A stretch of DNA of 64,000 bases from Alphaproteobacteria bacterium (GTDB lineage: Bacteria > Pseudomonadota > Alphaproteobacteria > Bin95): assembly GCA_020638555.1 (NCBI GenBank), contig JACKII010000001.1, positions 1 to 64,000 on the forward strand, in the 5' to 3' direction. The translations under genes and the position numbers were made by a program. The notes beneath the pieces were generated by a model that was given only the letters and a program-made list of their open reading frames with translations, ran no database searches and was not told the origin of the DNA. Positions 19,055 through 28,278 of the stretch are shown piece after piece. The first letter of the stretch is position 1. Each line of letters starts with the position of its first letter.

Positions 19055-19817
19055 GCCGTCGACTCATAAACGCGCAATCGGATGCGGATGGCCGCGAGCT
19101 TGATCATGGCGAGGTAAGTTGAGCCGAGCTTGTCGTAGCGGGTTGCGATACGACGGAAATATTTGAGTTTGTTGAAGAAGCGCTCGATGAGGTTACGCTC
19201 CCGGTACAAGGCAGGGCTAAAGCAAATGGGGTGTTTCCGGTTCGACCTGGCGGGAATATTGGCCCAGGCTCCAGCAGCGTACAGCGTCTCCCGTATCCAG
19301 TCGGCATCGTAGGCTTTGTCGGCCAGTAGCATCTCGCCGGAATCGATGGCGGATAGCAGATCCTCTGCCGCCCTGGCGTCATGCATTTGGCCGGGCGAAA
19401 TCGCGAGGCGCACCGGCAGGCCACGGCCATCGACTACAGCATGGATTTTCGTTGTAAGACCACCCCGGCTTCGTCCGAGACAACGATCTGGGTGGCTTTT
19501 TTTAACGTCGCTGCCGAGTGATGGACGCGGACACTTGTGCCGTCGATCATCTTGATGCCGTCACCATAAGCATCTGTGATCGCGTCCATAATCTGGTCCC
19601 AGATGCCCGCCTTGGTCCAGCGGCGGAAACGGTTGTAGCAGGTCGTAACCGGGCCGTAGCGCTCCGGAAGGTCGGCCCAGGGCGCACCGGAGCGCAAGAC
19701 CCAGAATATGCCGTTCAAAACGCGCCGGTCATCGACACGGGGAACACCGCGGGACTTCTGGGGCAGAACCGGCTGAATGACCGACCACTCGGCATCCGTG
19801 AGATCGTAGCGTGCCAT
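19051..19817 (-). CDS. IS5-family transposase, programmed -1 frameshift
   Basis: The first frame starts MARYDLTDAEWSVIQPVLPQ and ends at 19434. The second frame contains GRSRGGLTTKIHAVVDGRGL, then LLADKAYDADWI and RNLIERFFNKLKYFRRIATR with the catalytic D and E, and ends at 19051. The frames join at a run of seven A's on the coding strand (19503-19497) in A AAA AAG context, the usual slippery site of this group, so the split is expected rather than damage. Total product about 255 residues. Confidence 0.88.
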
Positions 19818-19899
19818 GGACAATCCTCCTCCAGCACGCTTGAATCCGATTTGTCCACCTTTGGGAATCCCCAATGGCCGTTTATGAGTGCACGGCCTA
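19052..19899 (-). mobile_element. IS5-family (IS427-like) element, complete
   Basis: 848 bp. Ends are inverted repeats: TAGGCCGTCGACTCATAAAC on the left against TAGGCCGTGCACTCATAAAC read from the right. TA occurs at both outer edges, consistent with a TA target duplication. It contains one transposase made from two overlapping frames, and truncates the ISL3 transposase. Confidence 0.9.
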
Positions 19900-19936
19900 A
19901 TTTCCAGCATTCGATTTACGGAAGTTGTGCCAGTTA

Positions 19937-21844
19937 TTATTTCAAATTGGGTCTTATCTTGTCAATATATGTGGCTTTATCTACACCTATGTGTTGCAGA
20001 AATGTCCTGAAAACCCTGACACTAACTGGATCTCGGCAAGGTAAGATGAAGGCGCGACGGTCCGGTCCGGTCCATTTCTCGTGACTCCCCTTACCACTCT
20101 TTGGGTCTTTCACATGTTCGAAATACCTCAAAGCTTCTTCCAGTTCTCGTCGTGCTGGCACATTGAAGTGAGCTGGCTGGCTAAGTAAGTGATCGGCAAT
20201 TACCCCTCGGCCAACAAAACGGATCGGAATATCGATTGATTGGAAGTCAAAGGGCAATGCGCCAACAAGCAGGCTCTCCAAGGGCAATCCAACAACCCGA
20301 GGTCGCGATTGTATCCGTCCTTGAACGAGTTGAGTGGTTAGGGTGCGCCAATTGGAAAGATCCTCGCCTTTTCGCCAGTCACGGTACCCCGGCGGCGATA
20401 AATCAAGGACGTTTTCAACGGTTTGTTCGAGATTTCCGATCAGCCCCCCAGGCCAATTATCAATATGTTCTTGCACACCCTCAGATTTGAACCACTCCCA
20501 AGAACTCCAATTTGCCAGGGCCTCTTCCAGCCAATCTGGCGTGCCCCGAACGACATCATATACATCGCTGAAATATCGGCGATAACGCGGCTGGAGGGCA
20601 GCCAGTTCAAGCCAACTTGCTGCCGCATCGACGCGAGCATGGAACAGCTCGTGTGCCATCACAAGACCAAAGGCCAAAAATGCGGATATTTCATGCAATT
20701 TTTTTACATGAATATTTCCCAACTCCCTGAGTATATTATGCGATAAATCATCAAGTTTTGCAGCATCAAAGTAGATGCCCCACGTGTTTTCCGACCAAAC
20801 ATGGTAAGATTGATACCACGCTATCGCCTCGAAACCTCTGTCACGAAGACCCGACCGAAGCGGTTCTGTTCGCGCGTCATCATCTGACGGATCAAGCTCG
20901 ATATCGCCAAAAATGCCGTTTAGCTCGTTAATGCCCTTCGGGTCGACAGTCGCAGAAAAGGTTGTGATCGAAAAATCGAAGTCTGGGCGTCCTAGGGCAG
21001 ACGAGCGAGGTTTAGCAAATGCTTTAGGCAGAAGTTTTTGAACCGTGGCCCTTATTTCTGGATAGGACGGCGGGCCTGAATATGGCTGCCACACCAAGAG
21101 CCCAAGAGCCTCTTTGTGCGGCCTTCCTGGAAGTATTCCGCTGTACGTTCCGTCACGAGACGGCGCCCAGGTGCTCGCAGTTATGGCTTGGATCGCCCGA
21201 CGCTCGATTGTGTTGATCGCCGCTGTTCCAACTCTAAATGCAGTACCTTTCGGAAGGAGTGGCAACAATTCAGCTGTATTTAAAATGGGAGCCTCGCGCT
21301 TCTCTTTTATGGCTAACTCCATATCAGAAAAATTTTTGGCCGATTGCGCCTCAGGCTCCTTAAATAATGCTTCGATCTTTGATCGTTCGGACTCTATATT
21401 GGCGCGAAACACTTCATATGCAGCATGATGCTCCATCAACATTCTGTTGGATTTCTCTCTACATTCATAAGATATGAAGTCATAATGGTGGGAATTTGAC
21501 GTTCCTATGGCAACTGCTATTTTCTTTTCGCTTGGCAAATGAACAGCCGCAATTAATTTTACTTCAATTAATTGGCCAATACGCGCGCTCCAATCCTTTG
21601 GCAGGAGCATTTTCGGATTTTTCACTGACTTTTCTAATTCTATTTCCAGAGATTTATTTTCGTTAAATGACTTTTTTATAACGAAGTCTATATCTGCATT
21701 TGATTTTAGAGGTCTCGAGATTTCGACATATTGGGCGCCGCCTGCAATAAATCTTAAGATACCTTGATCATTTTCTGAAACAAGGATGACGGAAATATCG
21801 TCTCCGACGGCAAACGCGATGTCAAAATCAAGCATATTTTGCAT
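19937..21844 (-). CDS. HExxH metallopeptidase-like protein with HicA-like C-terminus
   Basis: 635 residues, no known full-length family recognised. A zincin motif HELFH is at 398-402 in a hydrophobic helix (AFGLVMAHELFHARVD), and a possible third zinc ligand lies in WLEEALANW (438-446), as in gluzincin-like enzymes. The last 70 residues resemble the HicA/YcfA dsRBD-like toxin fold: RELEEALRYF, then GKGSHEKW with the key His at 588, LPCRDPVSVRVFRTFLQHIG and VDKATY. The N-terminal 190 residues are unassigned. Base composition is clearly AT-richer than neighbours, suggesting transfer. No signal peptide. IS5 ends 37 bp after its stop. Confidence 0.75.
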   Translation of the reverse strand: MQNMLDFDIAFAVGDDISVILVSENDQGILRFIAGGAQYVEISRPLKSNADIDFVIKKSFNENKSLEIELEKSVKNPKMLLPKDWSARIGQLIEVKLIAAVHLPSEKKIAVAIGTSNSHHYDFISYECREKSNRMLMEHHAAYEVFRANIESERSKIEALFKEPEAQSAKNFSDMELAIKEKREAPILNTAELLPLLPKGTAFRVGTAAINTIERRAIQAITASTWAPSRDGTYSGILPGRPHKEALGLLVWQPYSGPPSYPEIRATVQKLLPKAFAKPRSSALGRPDFDFSITTFSATVDPKGINELNGIFGDIELDPSDDDARTEPLRSGLRDRGFEAIAWYQSYHVWSENTWGIYFDAAKLDDLSHNILRELGNIHVKKLHEISAFLAFGLVMAHELFHARVDAAASWLELAALQPRYRRYFSDVYDVVRGTPDWLEEALANWSSWEWFKSEGVQEHIDNWPGGLIGNLEQTVENVLDLSPPGYRDWRKGEDLSNWRTLTTQLVQGRIQSRPRVVGLPLESLLVGALPFDFQSIDIPIRFVGRGVIADHLLSQPAHFNVPARRELEEALRYFEHVKDPKSGKGSHEKWTGPDRRAFILPCRDPVSVRVFRTFLQHIGVDKATYIDKIRPNLK

Positions 21845-22026
21845 TCATACTCTCCGTTGTTCATTCAATAAGCCAGATTTTTTCCAGTCCTGAGGACAGA
21901 TCGGCCAGATCAAACCGATCTGCCCAAGTACAAGACACAGAGGTCAGCTACAGGATTCGTCCTTTGCGTTCGCACATCGGGCTATTTCGGACCCCAAATA
22001 TTGCCAACCAGGAGATCGCTCCATGA

Positions 22027-22320
22027 TTAAAACACATTAGAAGACTTTACGACTCGAGGGGGCCGTCGGTTAGCCCGTACGATCCGTGAGGGCAACATGA
22101 TTGTATCTTTTGAATTTGGCAGAGCGACACCGGTCTTCTCTTTATGAAGTTGAGCCACCGATTTTACCTTCGATAGGGCATCGCCACCTTTGAGAGCATT
22201 TTGATCGTTCCCATAATATTCGAACCAGGGCAAACCAGCATGTGTGTATGTTTCAGCCGTTGGTGGTTCTTTAAGAGCAGGTTCGCCGGTAACGGTCTTC
22301 CAGTCTTTGGCATGAGTCAA
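22027..22320 (-). pseudogene. 3' fragment of unknown gene upstream of metallopeptidase
   Basis: About 97 residues on the same strand as the metallopeptidase, stopping 182 bp before its start. It contains the compact segment [20 protein letters not shown] and LSKVKSVAQLHKEKTG, which reads like a conserved protein tail that I cannot name. Its upstream side is cut by an IS66 remnant, and the frame stays open into that junction. Probably the last part of a gene formerly in one operon with the metallopeptidase. Confidence 0.45.
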
Positions 22321-22344
22321 GCTATTGAGAAGCAGGCAAGAGGC

Positions 22345-22767
22345 TCCCCGCCGGACGAGCGGGTCCGATTACGCCAAGCCGGAGCTCAGCCGCTATTGGA
22401 CGATCTGGAGACCTGGCTGACTGCGCAGTTGCGCCGGATCTCCGGCAAGTCCCCCCTGGCGCAGGCTATCCGCTATGCGCTCACCCGGATCAAGCGGTTG
22501 CGGCCCTATCTCGGCCACGGCTTCCTGAAGATCGACAACAACGCGGCCGAGCGCAGCATCCGGGCAATCGCTCTTGGCCGAAAAAATTGGCTGTTCGCCG
22601 GCTCCGAGCGCGGCGGCCGATCGGCGGCTACCGCCTACACGCTGATCGAAACCGCAAAGCTGAACGGCATTGACCCGCAGGCTTGGCTGACCGACGTTCT
22701 CGGCTGCATCGCCGATCACAAGATCAACCGCATCGACGAACTCCTGCCCTGGAACATCGCGAGATGA
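22345..22767 (+). pseudogene. IS66 TnpC C-terminal fragment
   Basis: About 140 residues: [38 protein letters not shown] with the catalytic-core Glu region, and a C-terminus ending [11 protein letters not shown]. The N-terminal two thirds are absent. Its stop overlaps the start of the next gene by ATGA. Confidence 0.88.
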
Positions 22768-23336
22768 CTGCTGCTGCCCGCCTGCGTGTCACCCTCCTTG
22801 ACCTCAATCCGGCCCCCTGGCGCACAATCGAGGTGCCGCTTTCGATCTCCTTCAAGGGATTGCACGACGCGATCCAGGCCGCATTCGGTTGGTTCGACAT
22901 GCATCTCTGGGAGTTCGACTTCAATGGCCGAGCCTATGGCCCGCCGATCGAGATCGATCTCGACGGAGGGCGCATCTACAACGCCTCTAACGCCCACCTC
23001 ACCAAACTTCGTACAGCCGAGGCCGAGTCATTCCTCTACACCTACGATATGGGAGATGATTGGGTCCATCAGGTTGACGTTGTCGCCCTCTTTGAGGCCA
23101 AGCCGGACACACCGTTGCCGCGCTTCATCGAAGGCGAGTGGCGTGCACCGCCAGAGGATGTCGGAGGATCGTCCGGCTTCGAACACTTTCTCGACGCCAT
23201 CTCCGATCCCGACCATGAGGATCACGACGATCTGATGGATTGGCATGGCGGACCGTTCGATCCCACTGACATCGACGAGGACACGGTCCACGCTCAATTC
23301 AAACGCCTCGCCAAAAAGCGCCGCAGCAAGACCTGA
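22764..23336 (+). CDS. Plasmid pRiA4b ORF-3 family protein
   Basis: 190 residues starting [19 protein letters not shown]. Family marks are the [20 protein letters not shown] strand, [34 protein letters not shown] and the acidic C-terminal region. This family is often carried as a passenger after tnpC in IS66 elements; its function is unknown. The ATG overlaps the tnpC stop, suggesting coupling. The gene is intact although the element is not. Confidence 0.9.
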   Translation: MTAAARLRVTLLDLNPAPWRTIEVPLSISFKGLHDAIQAAFGWFDMHLWEFDFNGRAYGPPIEIDLDGGRIYNASNAHLTKLRTAEAESFLYTYDMGDDWVHQVDVVALFEAKPDTPLPRFIEGEWRAPPEDVGGSSGFEHFLDAISDPDHEDHDDLMDWHGGPFDPTDIDEDTVHAQFKRLAKKRRSKT

Positions 23337-23437
23337 CCTGAGCAGCAAGGCGGGTCAGGCCACACGCTTACGGTCTATGTCCCTTTCCGTGAACAATTGA
23401 GAATTCCTCAACAGTTGGAGCGCCAAGGCACCCGCCC

Positions 23438-23707
23438 CTACTCCAGCCGCAGCCGCTTCTTGAACGCCGCCTCGGCCTGGGCGGCCGTCGCGCGGTGATA
23501 GCGGGAGAGGATGGAATAGACGCTTTGCAGCGTGTGCCCGGTGACGCTGGCGATCTGCGGGACGGAGACGCCGGCGTCCGCCATCTCGCAAACCGCCGTG
23601 TGCCGCAGCAACTGGAACCGCAGGTGCGCGCAGTCCGGCCGGTCCTTCGCCGCCTCGCGCCGCACCGCCTCTCCTGCGACACGCCCTCTTGAAGCGCGAA
23701 CGGACAC
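23438..23707 (-). pseudogene. Tyrosine recombinase (integrase) C-terminal fragment
   Basis: Only the last 65 residues of the catalytic domain are recognisable: LRFQLLRHTAVCEMADAGVS, VPQIASVTGHTLQSVYSILS and RYHRAT. The HxxR-type box (LLRHTAV) is partly present; the tyrosine is likely that of SILSRYHRAT. The N-terminal and core-binding domains and the first catalytic Arg are missing. The 5' side ends against tRNA-Leu. It is probably the relic of the integrase that mobilised the island or another element. Confidence 0.75.
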
Positions 23708-23729
23708 CTGCTACCACCGCCGCCGCATA

Positions 23730-23813
23730 GCCCGGATGGTGGAACGGTAGACACACCAGACTTAAAATCTGGGTCCTTCGGGAGTGCGAGTTCGAATCTC
23801 GCTCCGGGTACCA
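23730..23813 (+). tRNA. tRNA-Leu (TAA)
   Basis: 84 nt, class II with long variable arm. Acceptor GCCCGGA/TCCGGGT closes with a G-T pair; anticodon stem CCAGA/TCTGG with loop CTTAAAA gives anticodon TAA. T-loop is GTTCGAATC and CCA is encoded. It forms the right boundary of the accessory island. Confidence 0.95.
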
Positions 23814-23920
23814 CGTCACCAGCGACATGACACGGTGACATGAAGAAACGATCCAGCGCCAGACTGGAAATCGGCCTGGCCCGATGCGGGTGCCGATCCG
23901 CAGCGCCTCGCGCGCAGCCG

Positions 23921-24121
23921 CTACGCCACCAGCCACCAAATGCCGCCGGCCCAGATGGCCAGGGACAGCAATGCCGCCCCCACCAGACCCCACGACCCGC
24001 TGGGACGGTGACGGCGGGCCGGGCGCCGCAGATGCGCCGGGCGATCCGCATGGAAACGCTCGACCAGATGGGCGGTTTCCCACTGATACAGATCGGCTTT
24101 CCGCACGAGCCCACTTTCCAT
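23921..24121 (-). CDS. Small single-pass membrane protein, unknown
   Basis: 66 residues: a charged, His/Arg-rich N-terminus (MESGLVRKADLYQWETAHLV ... RPARRHRPSG) and a C-terminal membrane segment (WGLVGAALLSLAIWAGGIWW). A GGGAGG ribosome site lies 9 nt before the ATG, which supports a real gene. No homology recognised. It is convergent with tRNA-Leu. Confidence 0.6.
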   Translation of the reverse strand: MESGLVRKADLYQWETAHLVERFHADRPAHLRRPARRHRPSGSWGLVGAALLSLAIWAGGIWWLVA

Positions 24122-24326
24122 CGCACCCGGCCTCCCGTCTTGCGCGAGAAATACAACCGTAGATTACGATGGGTGCCCGTTCAAGCGCTTCCGATGACCG
24201 AGACGTCAAAAACAATCGGAATCATAACATCTTACGATTGCGGGTTTGACGCTTCGCTCCGCCCCGACCGCAGCCGAAGAAGCCGATACTATATTATGCA
24301 GTCAGGTCGGCACGGCCCTCGGGGCA

Positions 24327-25469
24327 TCAGAACGGGTCGTCGTTGCCGAAATACTGTCGTTTGAGCGCGCGCCAGTCCGAACTGCCGATAATCTTGAGGA
24401 TTTCGGTGTTGATGGGTTCGCGCAACGCGCTGTCCTTCGCGATGGCGAAGCCGTAATCGTCGCGAATCAAGCGCGTGTTGTCGACGGCAATGTCATCGAA
24501 CTCCTGTTGCGTCCAGTATTTCAGGATCGGCGCATCGTAGACGACGACATCGGCCGTGCCGTGCTCGACCGCCCGGATCGCCTCCGGCAGCGACGGATAG
24601 GTGAGCATGCGCCCGCCTTGGTGCCGCACATAGGCGGCCGCGCTGCTCTGCTCGACGGTTGCAACCACCAGGGCCGAGATGGGCTTGGTGCGCATGCCGT
24701 CATTCGCAAGCCGGTTGGCCGTGAGCGAGGCCGCGATCGCGGCGGTAAAACTCGCGACGATGATCAGGCTGAGGAACATCCAGACCAGACCGACAACCCG
24801 CCCGCCGACCGTTTTCGGCGCCTTGTCGCCATAGCCGACGGTGGTCATGGTCACCGCCGACCACCAGAGCCCGGCGCCGAGCCCCCGTGCGACGCCGCCG
24901 CCGCCGAACTGCTCCGGGTTGGCCTTGCGCTCGAACAGCCAGACCAGGGCGCCGGCAACCAGCAGGACCAGAAGCAGGGAGCCGACGGCGCTCAAGAATC
25001 CCATGGAGACGAAGGCGCGCAACATAGCCAGCCAGCCGCTGCCGCCCTCGCGATACCCGCGCGCCAGGCCGGAAATATAATAGGGATGCGAGAATTCGAC
25101 GATTGCCTCGCGCTCGGCCGTGATCGAAAGCGAGGTGATGGCGATGTCGACGGTGCCGTCGGCCACGGCCGCAATGGTTTTCGCCAGCGGCACCTCGACC
25201 CATTCATACTGCCAGCCAAGGTCTTGGGCCATCGTTTGCCAGAGCGCAACCGAAAGCCCTTGCCACTCCCCATCGGCATTTTTCGAGGCGAAGGGCGGCG
25301 ACTGGCGGACCGCGACCTTGAGCGGCGCCGTCACTGCCGGGGATTCGGCGGCGGTCCGAGCCGTTGCGGTTTGCGCGCCGGCCGGCATGGCCGCCAGGAC
25401 CAGGCCGACCAGAACGAGGACAGGGACCATGACCCGCAGGATTTCGGCCTGCAATCGACGATAGAGCAT
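24327..25469 (-). CDS. GluR0-like ligand-gated potassium channel
   Basis: 380 residues. A signal peptide (to about residue 32, AGAQ) is followed by half of a periplasmic amino-acid binding domain (LKVAVRQSPPFASKNADGEW; VDIAITSLSITAEREAIVEF). A membrane helix at about 153-180, a re-entrant pore loop with the potassium filter TVGYGD (210-215) and a second helix (223-250) come next, then the second half of the binding domain. This split-domain layout defines prokaryotic ionotropic glutamate-receptor relatives. The start is the ATG directly before LYRRLQAEI, giving a proper signal sequence. Ligand is unknown. Confidence 0.88.
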   Translation of the reverse strand: MLYRRLQAEILRVMVPVLVLVGLVLAAMPAGAQTATARTAAESPAVTAPLKVAVRQSPPFASKNADGEWQGLSVALWQTMAQDLGWQYEWVEVPLAKTIAAVADGTVDIAITSLSITAEREAIVEFSHPYYISGLARGYREGGSGWLAMLRAFVSMGFLSAVGSLLLVLLVAGALVWLFERKANPEQFGGGGVARGLGAGLWWSAVTMTTVGYGDKAPKTVGGRVVGLVWMFLSLIIVASFTAAIAASLTANRLANDGMRTKPISALVVATVEQSSAAAYVRHQGGRMLTYPSLPEAIRAVEHGTADVVVYDAPILKYWTQQEFDDIAVDNTRLIRDDYGFAIAKDSALREPINTEILKIIGSSDWRALKRQYFGNDDPF

Positions 25470-25744
25470 ACTGTTCCCGACTGTTCGCAATCCCTGACCA
25501 AGGCAATTCCCGCGGCCCCCACCAGCCCATCCCGAAAGCCGGGATGCGGGCGGCGATGCCGTCAAACCCCAAATACCACAATGCCGTCCGAACGCCTAAC
25601 GCCAACAGGGCGGACGGGCCGCACTGTCTCCTGCCGGAAGACCCCGACCGTCACCGATAGTTGCGCGACATCAATTGTATTCACGAAAATCCATGATACT
25701 AAGGATTTTATGAAATTTTCGCATATATAGCAGGGTAACGACAT

Positions 25745-28186
25745 ATGTTGCGTGTTCGCTCCGACATCGGTTCGGGTGTGGCGGTCGTGGTTGCGGCCAA
25801 TATCATCGTGTCGGCGCATGCGGAGCCGATCATGGTGGGACCATTGGCCGTCACTGCGGCGGTCTCGGTCGCCGAAGAGTACTCGGACAATATTTTCGAT
25901 ACCGAGAATGACCGGATCGACGATCTGATCACGATCATCCAGCCCTCGCTGGGCCTCGGTTTCGAGGGGGAACGGGGCAAGGGCAGCGTCGGTGCGGACC
26001 TGGAAATCGGCCGCTTTGCCAGCCACACCAGCGAGAATTACGAGGACCTCACCCTGCGCGCTGCCGGGGAAGTGCGGGTTCTGCCGACGATCAAGCTGTT
26101 CGGTGGCGGCGACTATGCCTGGGAACACGAGGACCGCTCGTCGCCCGATGACGTGAACGGAATCGAGCCCACCCAATACCAGGAAGGCAGCGCGTATCTG
26201 GGGGCGCTCGGCGAGTTCGGGCAATGGACCGTCCGGGTCGGCGGCAATCTGCGCCGGTTCGATTTCCGCGACGTCGCGTCCACCACCGGGACGATCAACA
26301 ACGATGACCGGGACCGGCTGGAAACGGAAGTCGGCGGCCGAGTCGGCTACAAGCTGGACCCGACGACGGAGGTGTTCGGTCAGGGCATTTACGACAACCG
26401 CGCCTATCGCGCCGACCGGGACGATGCCTTGTACCAGCGCGATTCCGATGGCTTCCAGCTGGGCGTCGGGGTCAAGGGGCGGCGCGGTCCGGTCAGCGGC
26501 GAGATCAAGCTGGGCGTGCTGCACCAGACCTATGACGACGCGCGCTTCGATTCCGTCACCACGCTGGATCTGGACGCGGACCTGCGCTGGCTCGTGAACC
26601 GCGACATGATCGTCGCCGGCAGCCTGGCGCGCTCGATCAACGAGACGACGCTGGCCGGCGCGTCCTCCTATACCGACACCACCGCCGGCGTGGCCCTGAA
26701 CCACCGCGTGGCGCCGGACGTGTTCGCCAACGCCTATTTCAGCCTGAGCGAAAATGCCTACAACGGCGTGGATCGGACGGACTATCTGGCGTTTGCCGGG
26801 TTCGGCCTGCAATATTTCTTCCTGCCGCACGTCTATGTCGGCGCCGAGTACAATTATGCGCAGCGGCTGTCGGATGCCTCCGGCGTGCAATACGACAGCC
26901 ACAGTGCGCTGCTTCGCGTCGGTGCGCAGCTCGACCGGGCCTTCCCCGAAGGGGCGCCGACCGCGAAATTGACCGGCCGTGGCTTCTATGTGGGAGCCTA
27001 TGCCGCCGACGGCGGATTGGAAACGCGGGTGGATGGCCCGCGCGGCGGCCCCGGTGGGCCCGGCGGCCCTGGCGGCCCGACCGCGGGCAATCTGACCGCA
27101 GGCTTCGGCGACCACGGCATCGCCGGCGGCGTGCTGGGCGGCTACCGCATCGAACTGGCGGATTTTGTCGTCGGCGCCGAACTCGACCTGCAGATTGCCG
27201 ACCCGGAATGGAACCATACGGCCAACCGCACCTATGGGGTGAGCAAGGACAACCAGGTGGGCCTGAGCCTGATCGCCGGGCACAAGGTGCGGGGCGACGC
27301 CCTGCTCTATGCGCGCGCCGGCGTGGAATCGACCGCGTTCGACAGCACCTACCGGCGCGGCGGCAACCGGACGGCGCTGGACGACCGGCAGTTGGGGTTG
27401 AGCCTCGGGCTTGGCACCGAATTCCCCATCGCCGGCGGGTTCTCCGCCCGCATGGAGTATGTGGTCACCGCCTACGAAGACTACCGCATCGGGGCACCGC
27501 TGGGCAGCGATGACGACAACTTCGCCAATGTCGAGAACCAGGCGCGCCTCGGGCTGATCTACCGGTTCGGCGCCAAGCCGGCCGCAGAGGCACCGGCGCC
27601 GTTCGATTTCAACGGCCTGTATGTGGGCGCGCAGGGCGGTCACGGCATGCTGGCGACCGACAATTCCGGCCCGCGCCAGGACAGCAACGGGCCGGACTTC
27701 GTCCTCGATGCGACCCGCGCCGGCCAGGGCTTCACCGGCGGCGTCTTCGCCGGCTACGGGCACCGTTTCGGCTCGCTGTTCGCGGCGGCGGAGGCGGAGG
27801 CCGAACTGTCGAACGTCGATTGGAATATCGAACGCGATCCGAACGGCCGCATTTATTCGGCGGAGAAAAACTGGACCGTCGGCCTGAGCGCGCGCGGCGG
27901 CTACATCCTGAACGACTCGGTGCTGCTCTATGGCCGGGTCGGCGTCGTCGGCTCCGGGTTCCGGACGGACTACAGCGTCGGCTCCGACCGGGTCAGCCGG
28001 GACAAGGTGCTGGCCGGCGTGCGGTTCGGCGGCGGGGTGGAGGTGGCGATCGCCGACGCGACCACCGTCCGGATGGATTACACCCGCACCGAATACGGCT
28101 CCTACACCCTGGACTACACATCCGGGACCGACAGCTTCGACCACAGCGAAAACCTGTTCCGGGTCGGCATCACGCAGCGGTTTTGA
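25745..28186 (+). CDS. Outer-membrane multi-barrel protein (BBP2 plus two small barrels)
   Basis: 813 residues with an N-terminal signal (cut near SAHA). Residues ~30-400 look like the beta-barrel porin 2 family (EEYSDNIFDTENDRIDDLIT; many alternating strands; final YNYAQRLSDASGVQYDSHS). After GRGFYVGAYAADGG and a Gly/Pro spacer (GPRGGPGGPGGPGGPT), an OmpA-like small barrel follows to ~620, then a second starting DFNGLYVGAQGGHG and ending in a C-terminal Phe (VGITQRF) as expected for BAM recognition. It is followed on the same strand by two exported proteins. Confidence 0.8.
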   Translation: MLRVRSDIGSGVAVVVAANIIVSAHAEPIMVGPLAVTAAVSVAEEYSDNIFDTENDRIDDLITIIQPSLGLGFEGERGKGSVGADLEIGRFASHTSENYEDLTLRAAGEVRVLPTIKLFGGGDYAWEHEDRSSPDDVNGIEPTQYQEGSAYLGALGEFGQWTVRVGGNLRRFDFRDVASTTGTINNDDRDRLETEVGGRVGYKLDPTTEVFGQGIYDNRAYRADRDDALYQRDSDGFQLGVGVKGRRGPVSGEIKLGVLHQTYDDARFDSVTTLDLDADLRWLVNRDMIVAGSLARSINETTLAGASSYTDTTAGVALNHRVAPDVFANAYFSLSENAYNGVDRTDYLAFAGFGLQYFFLPHVYVGAEYNYAQRLSDASGVQYDSHSALLRVGAQLDRAFPEGAPTAKLTGRGFYVGAYAADGGLETRVDGPRGGPGGPGGPGGPTAGNLTAGFGDHGIAGGVLGGYRIELADFVVGAELDLQIADPEWNHTANRTYGVSKDNQVGLSLIAGHKVRGDALLYARAGVESTAFDSTYRRGGNRTALDDRQLGLSLGLGTEFPIAGGFSARMEYVVTAYEDYRIGAPLGSDDDNFANVENQARLGLIYRFGAKPAAEAPAPFDFNGLYVGAQGGHGMLATDNSGPRQDSNGPDFVLDATRAGQGFTGGVFAGYGHRFGSLFAAAEAEAELSNVDWNIERDPNGRIYSAEKNWTVGLSARGGYILNDSVLLYGRVGVVGSGFRTDYSVGSDRVSRDKVLAGVRFGGGVEVAIADATTVRMDYTRTEYGSYTLDYTSGTDSFDHSENLFRVGITQRF

Positions 28187-28278
28187 GGGGGAGGCCGGTT
28201 GGCGTGGACGGGTTTGCAGATCTGTCGCGCCCGTTACTCCAATAGGGAAATATCAAACTGTCGCACGACTTGGCTGGC

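Larger units (their letters stand above)
22345..23371 (+). mobile_element. IS66-family right-end remnant
   Basis: Contains the C-terminus of a tnpC, an overlapping passenger gene of the pRiA4b ORF-3 family and a right terminal repeat (CACACGCTTAC ending at 23371, matching inverted GTAAGCG). tnpA, tnpB and most of tnpC are missing. It is a different IS66 subgroup from the copy at 14.8 kb. Confidence 0.8.

Noticed and set aside
6329..23813. Intact prophage
   Set aside because: No capsid, tail, terminase or lysis genes; only IS elements and a recombinase fragment.
25562..28144. Minus-strand open frame of ~860 codons opposite the outer-membrane gene
   Set aside because: Shadow of the barrel protein; no signal, motifs or start site.
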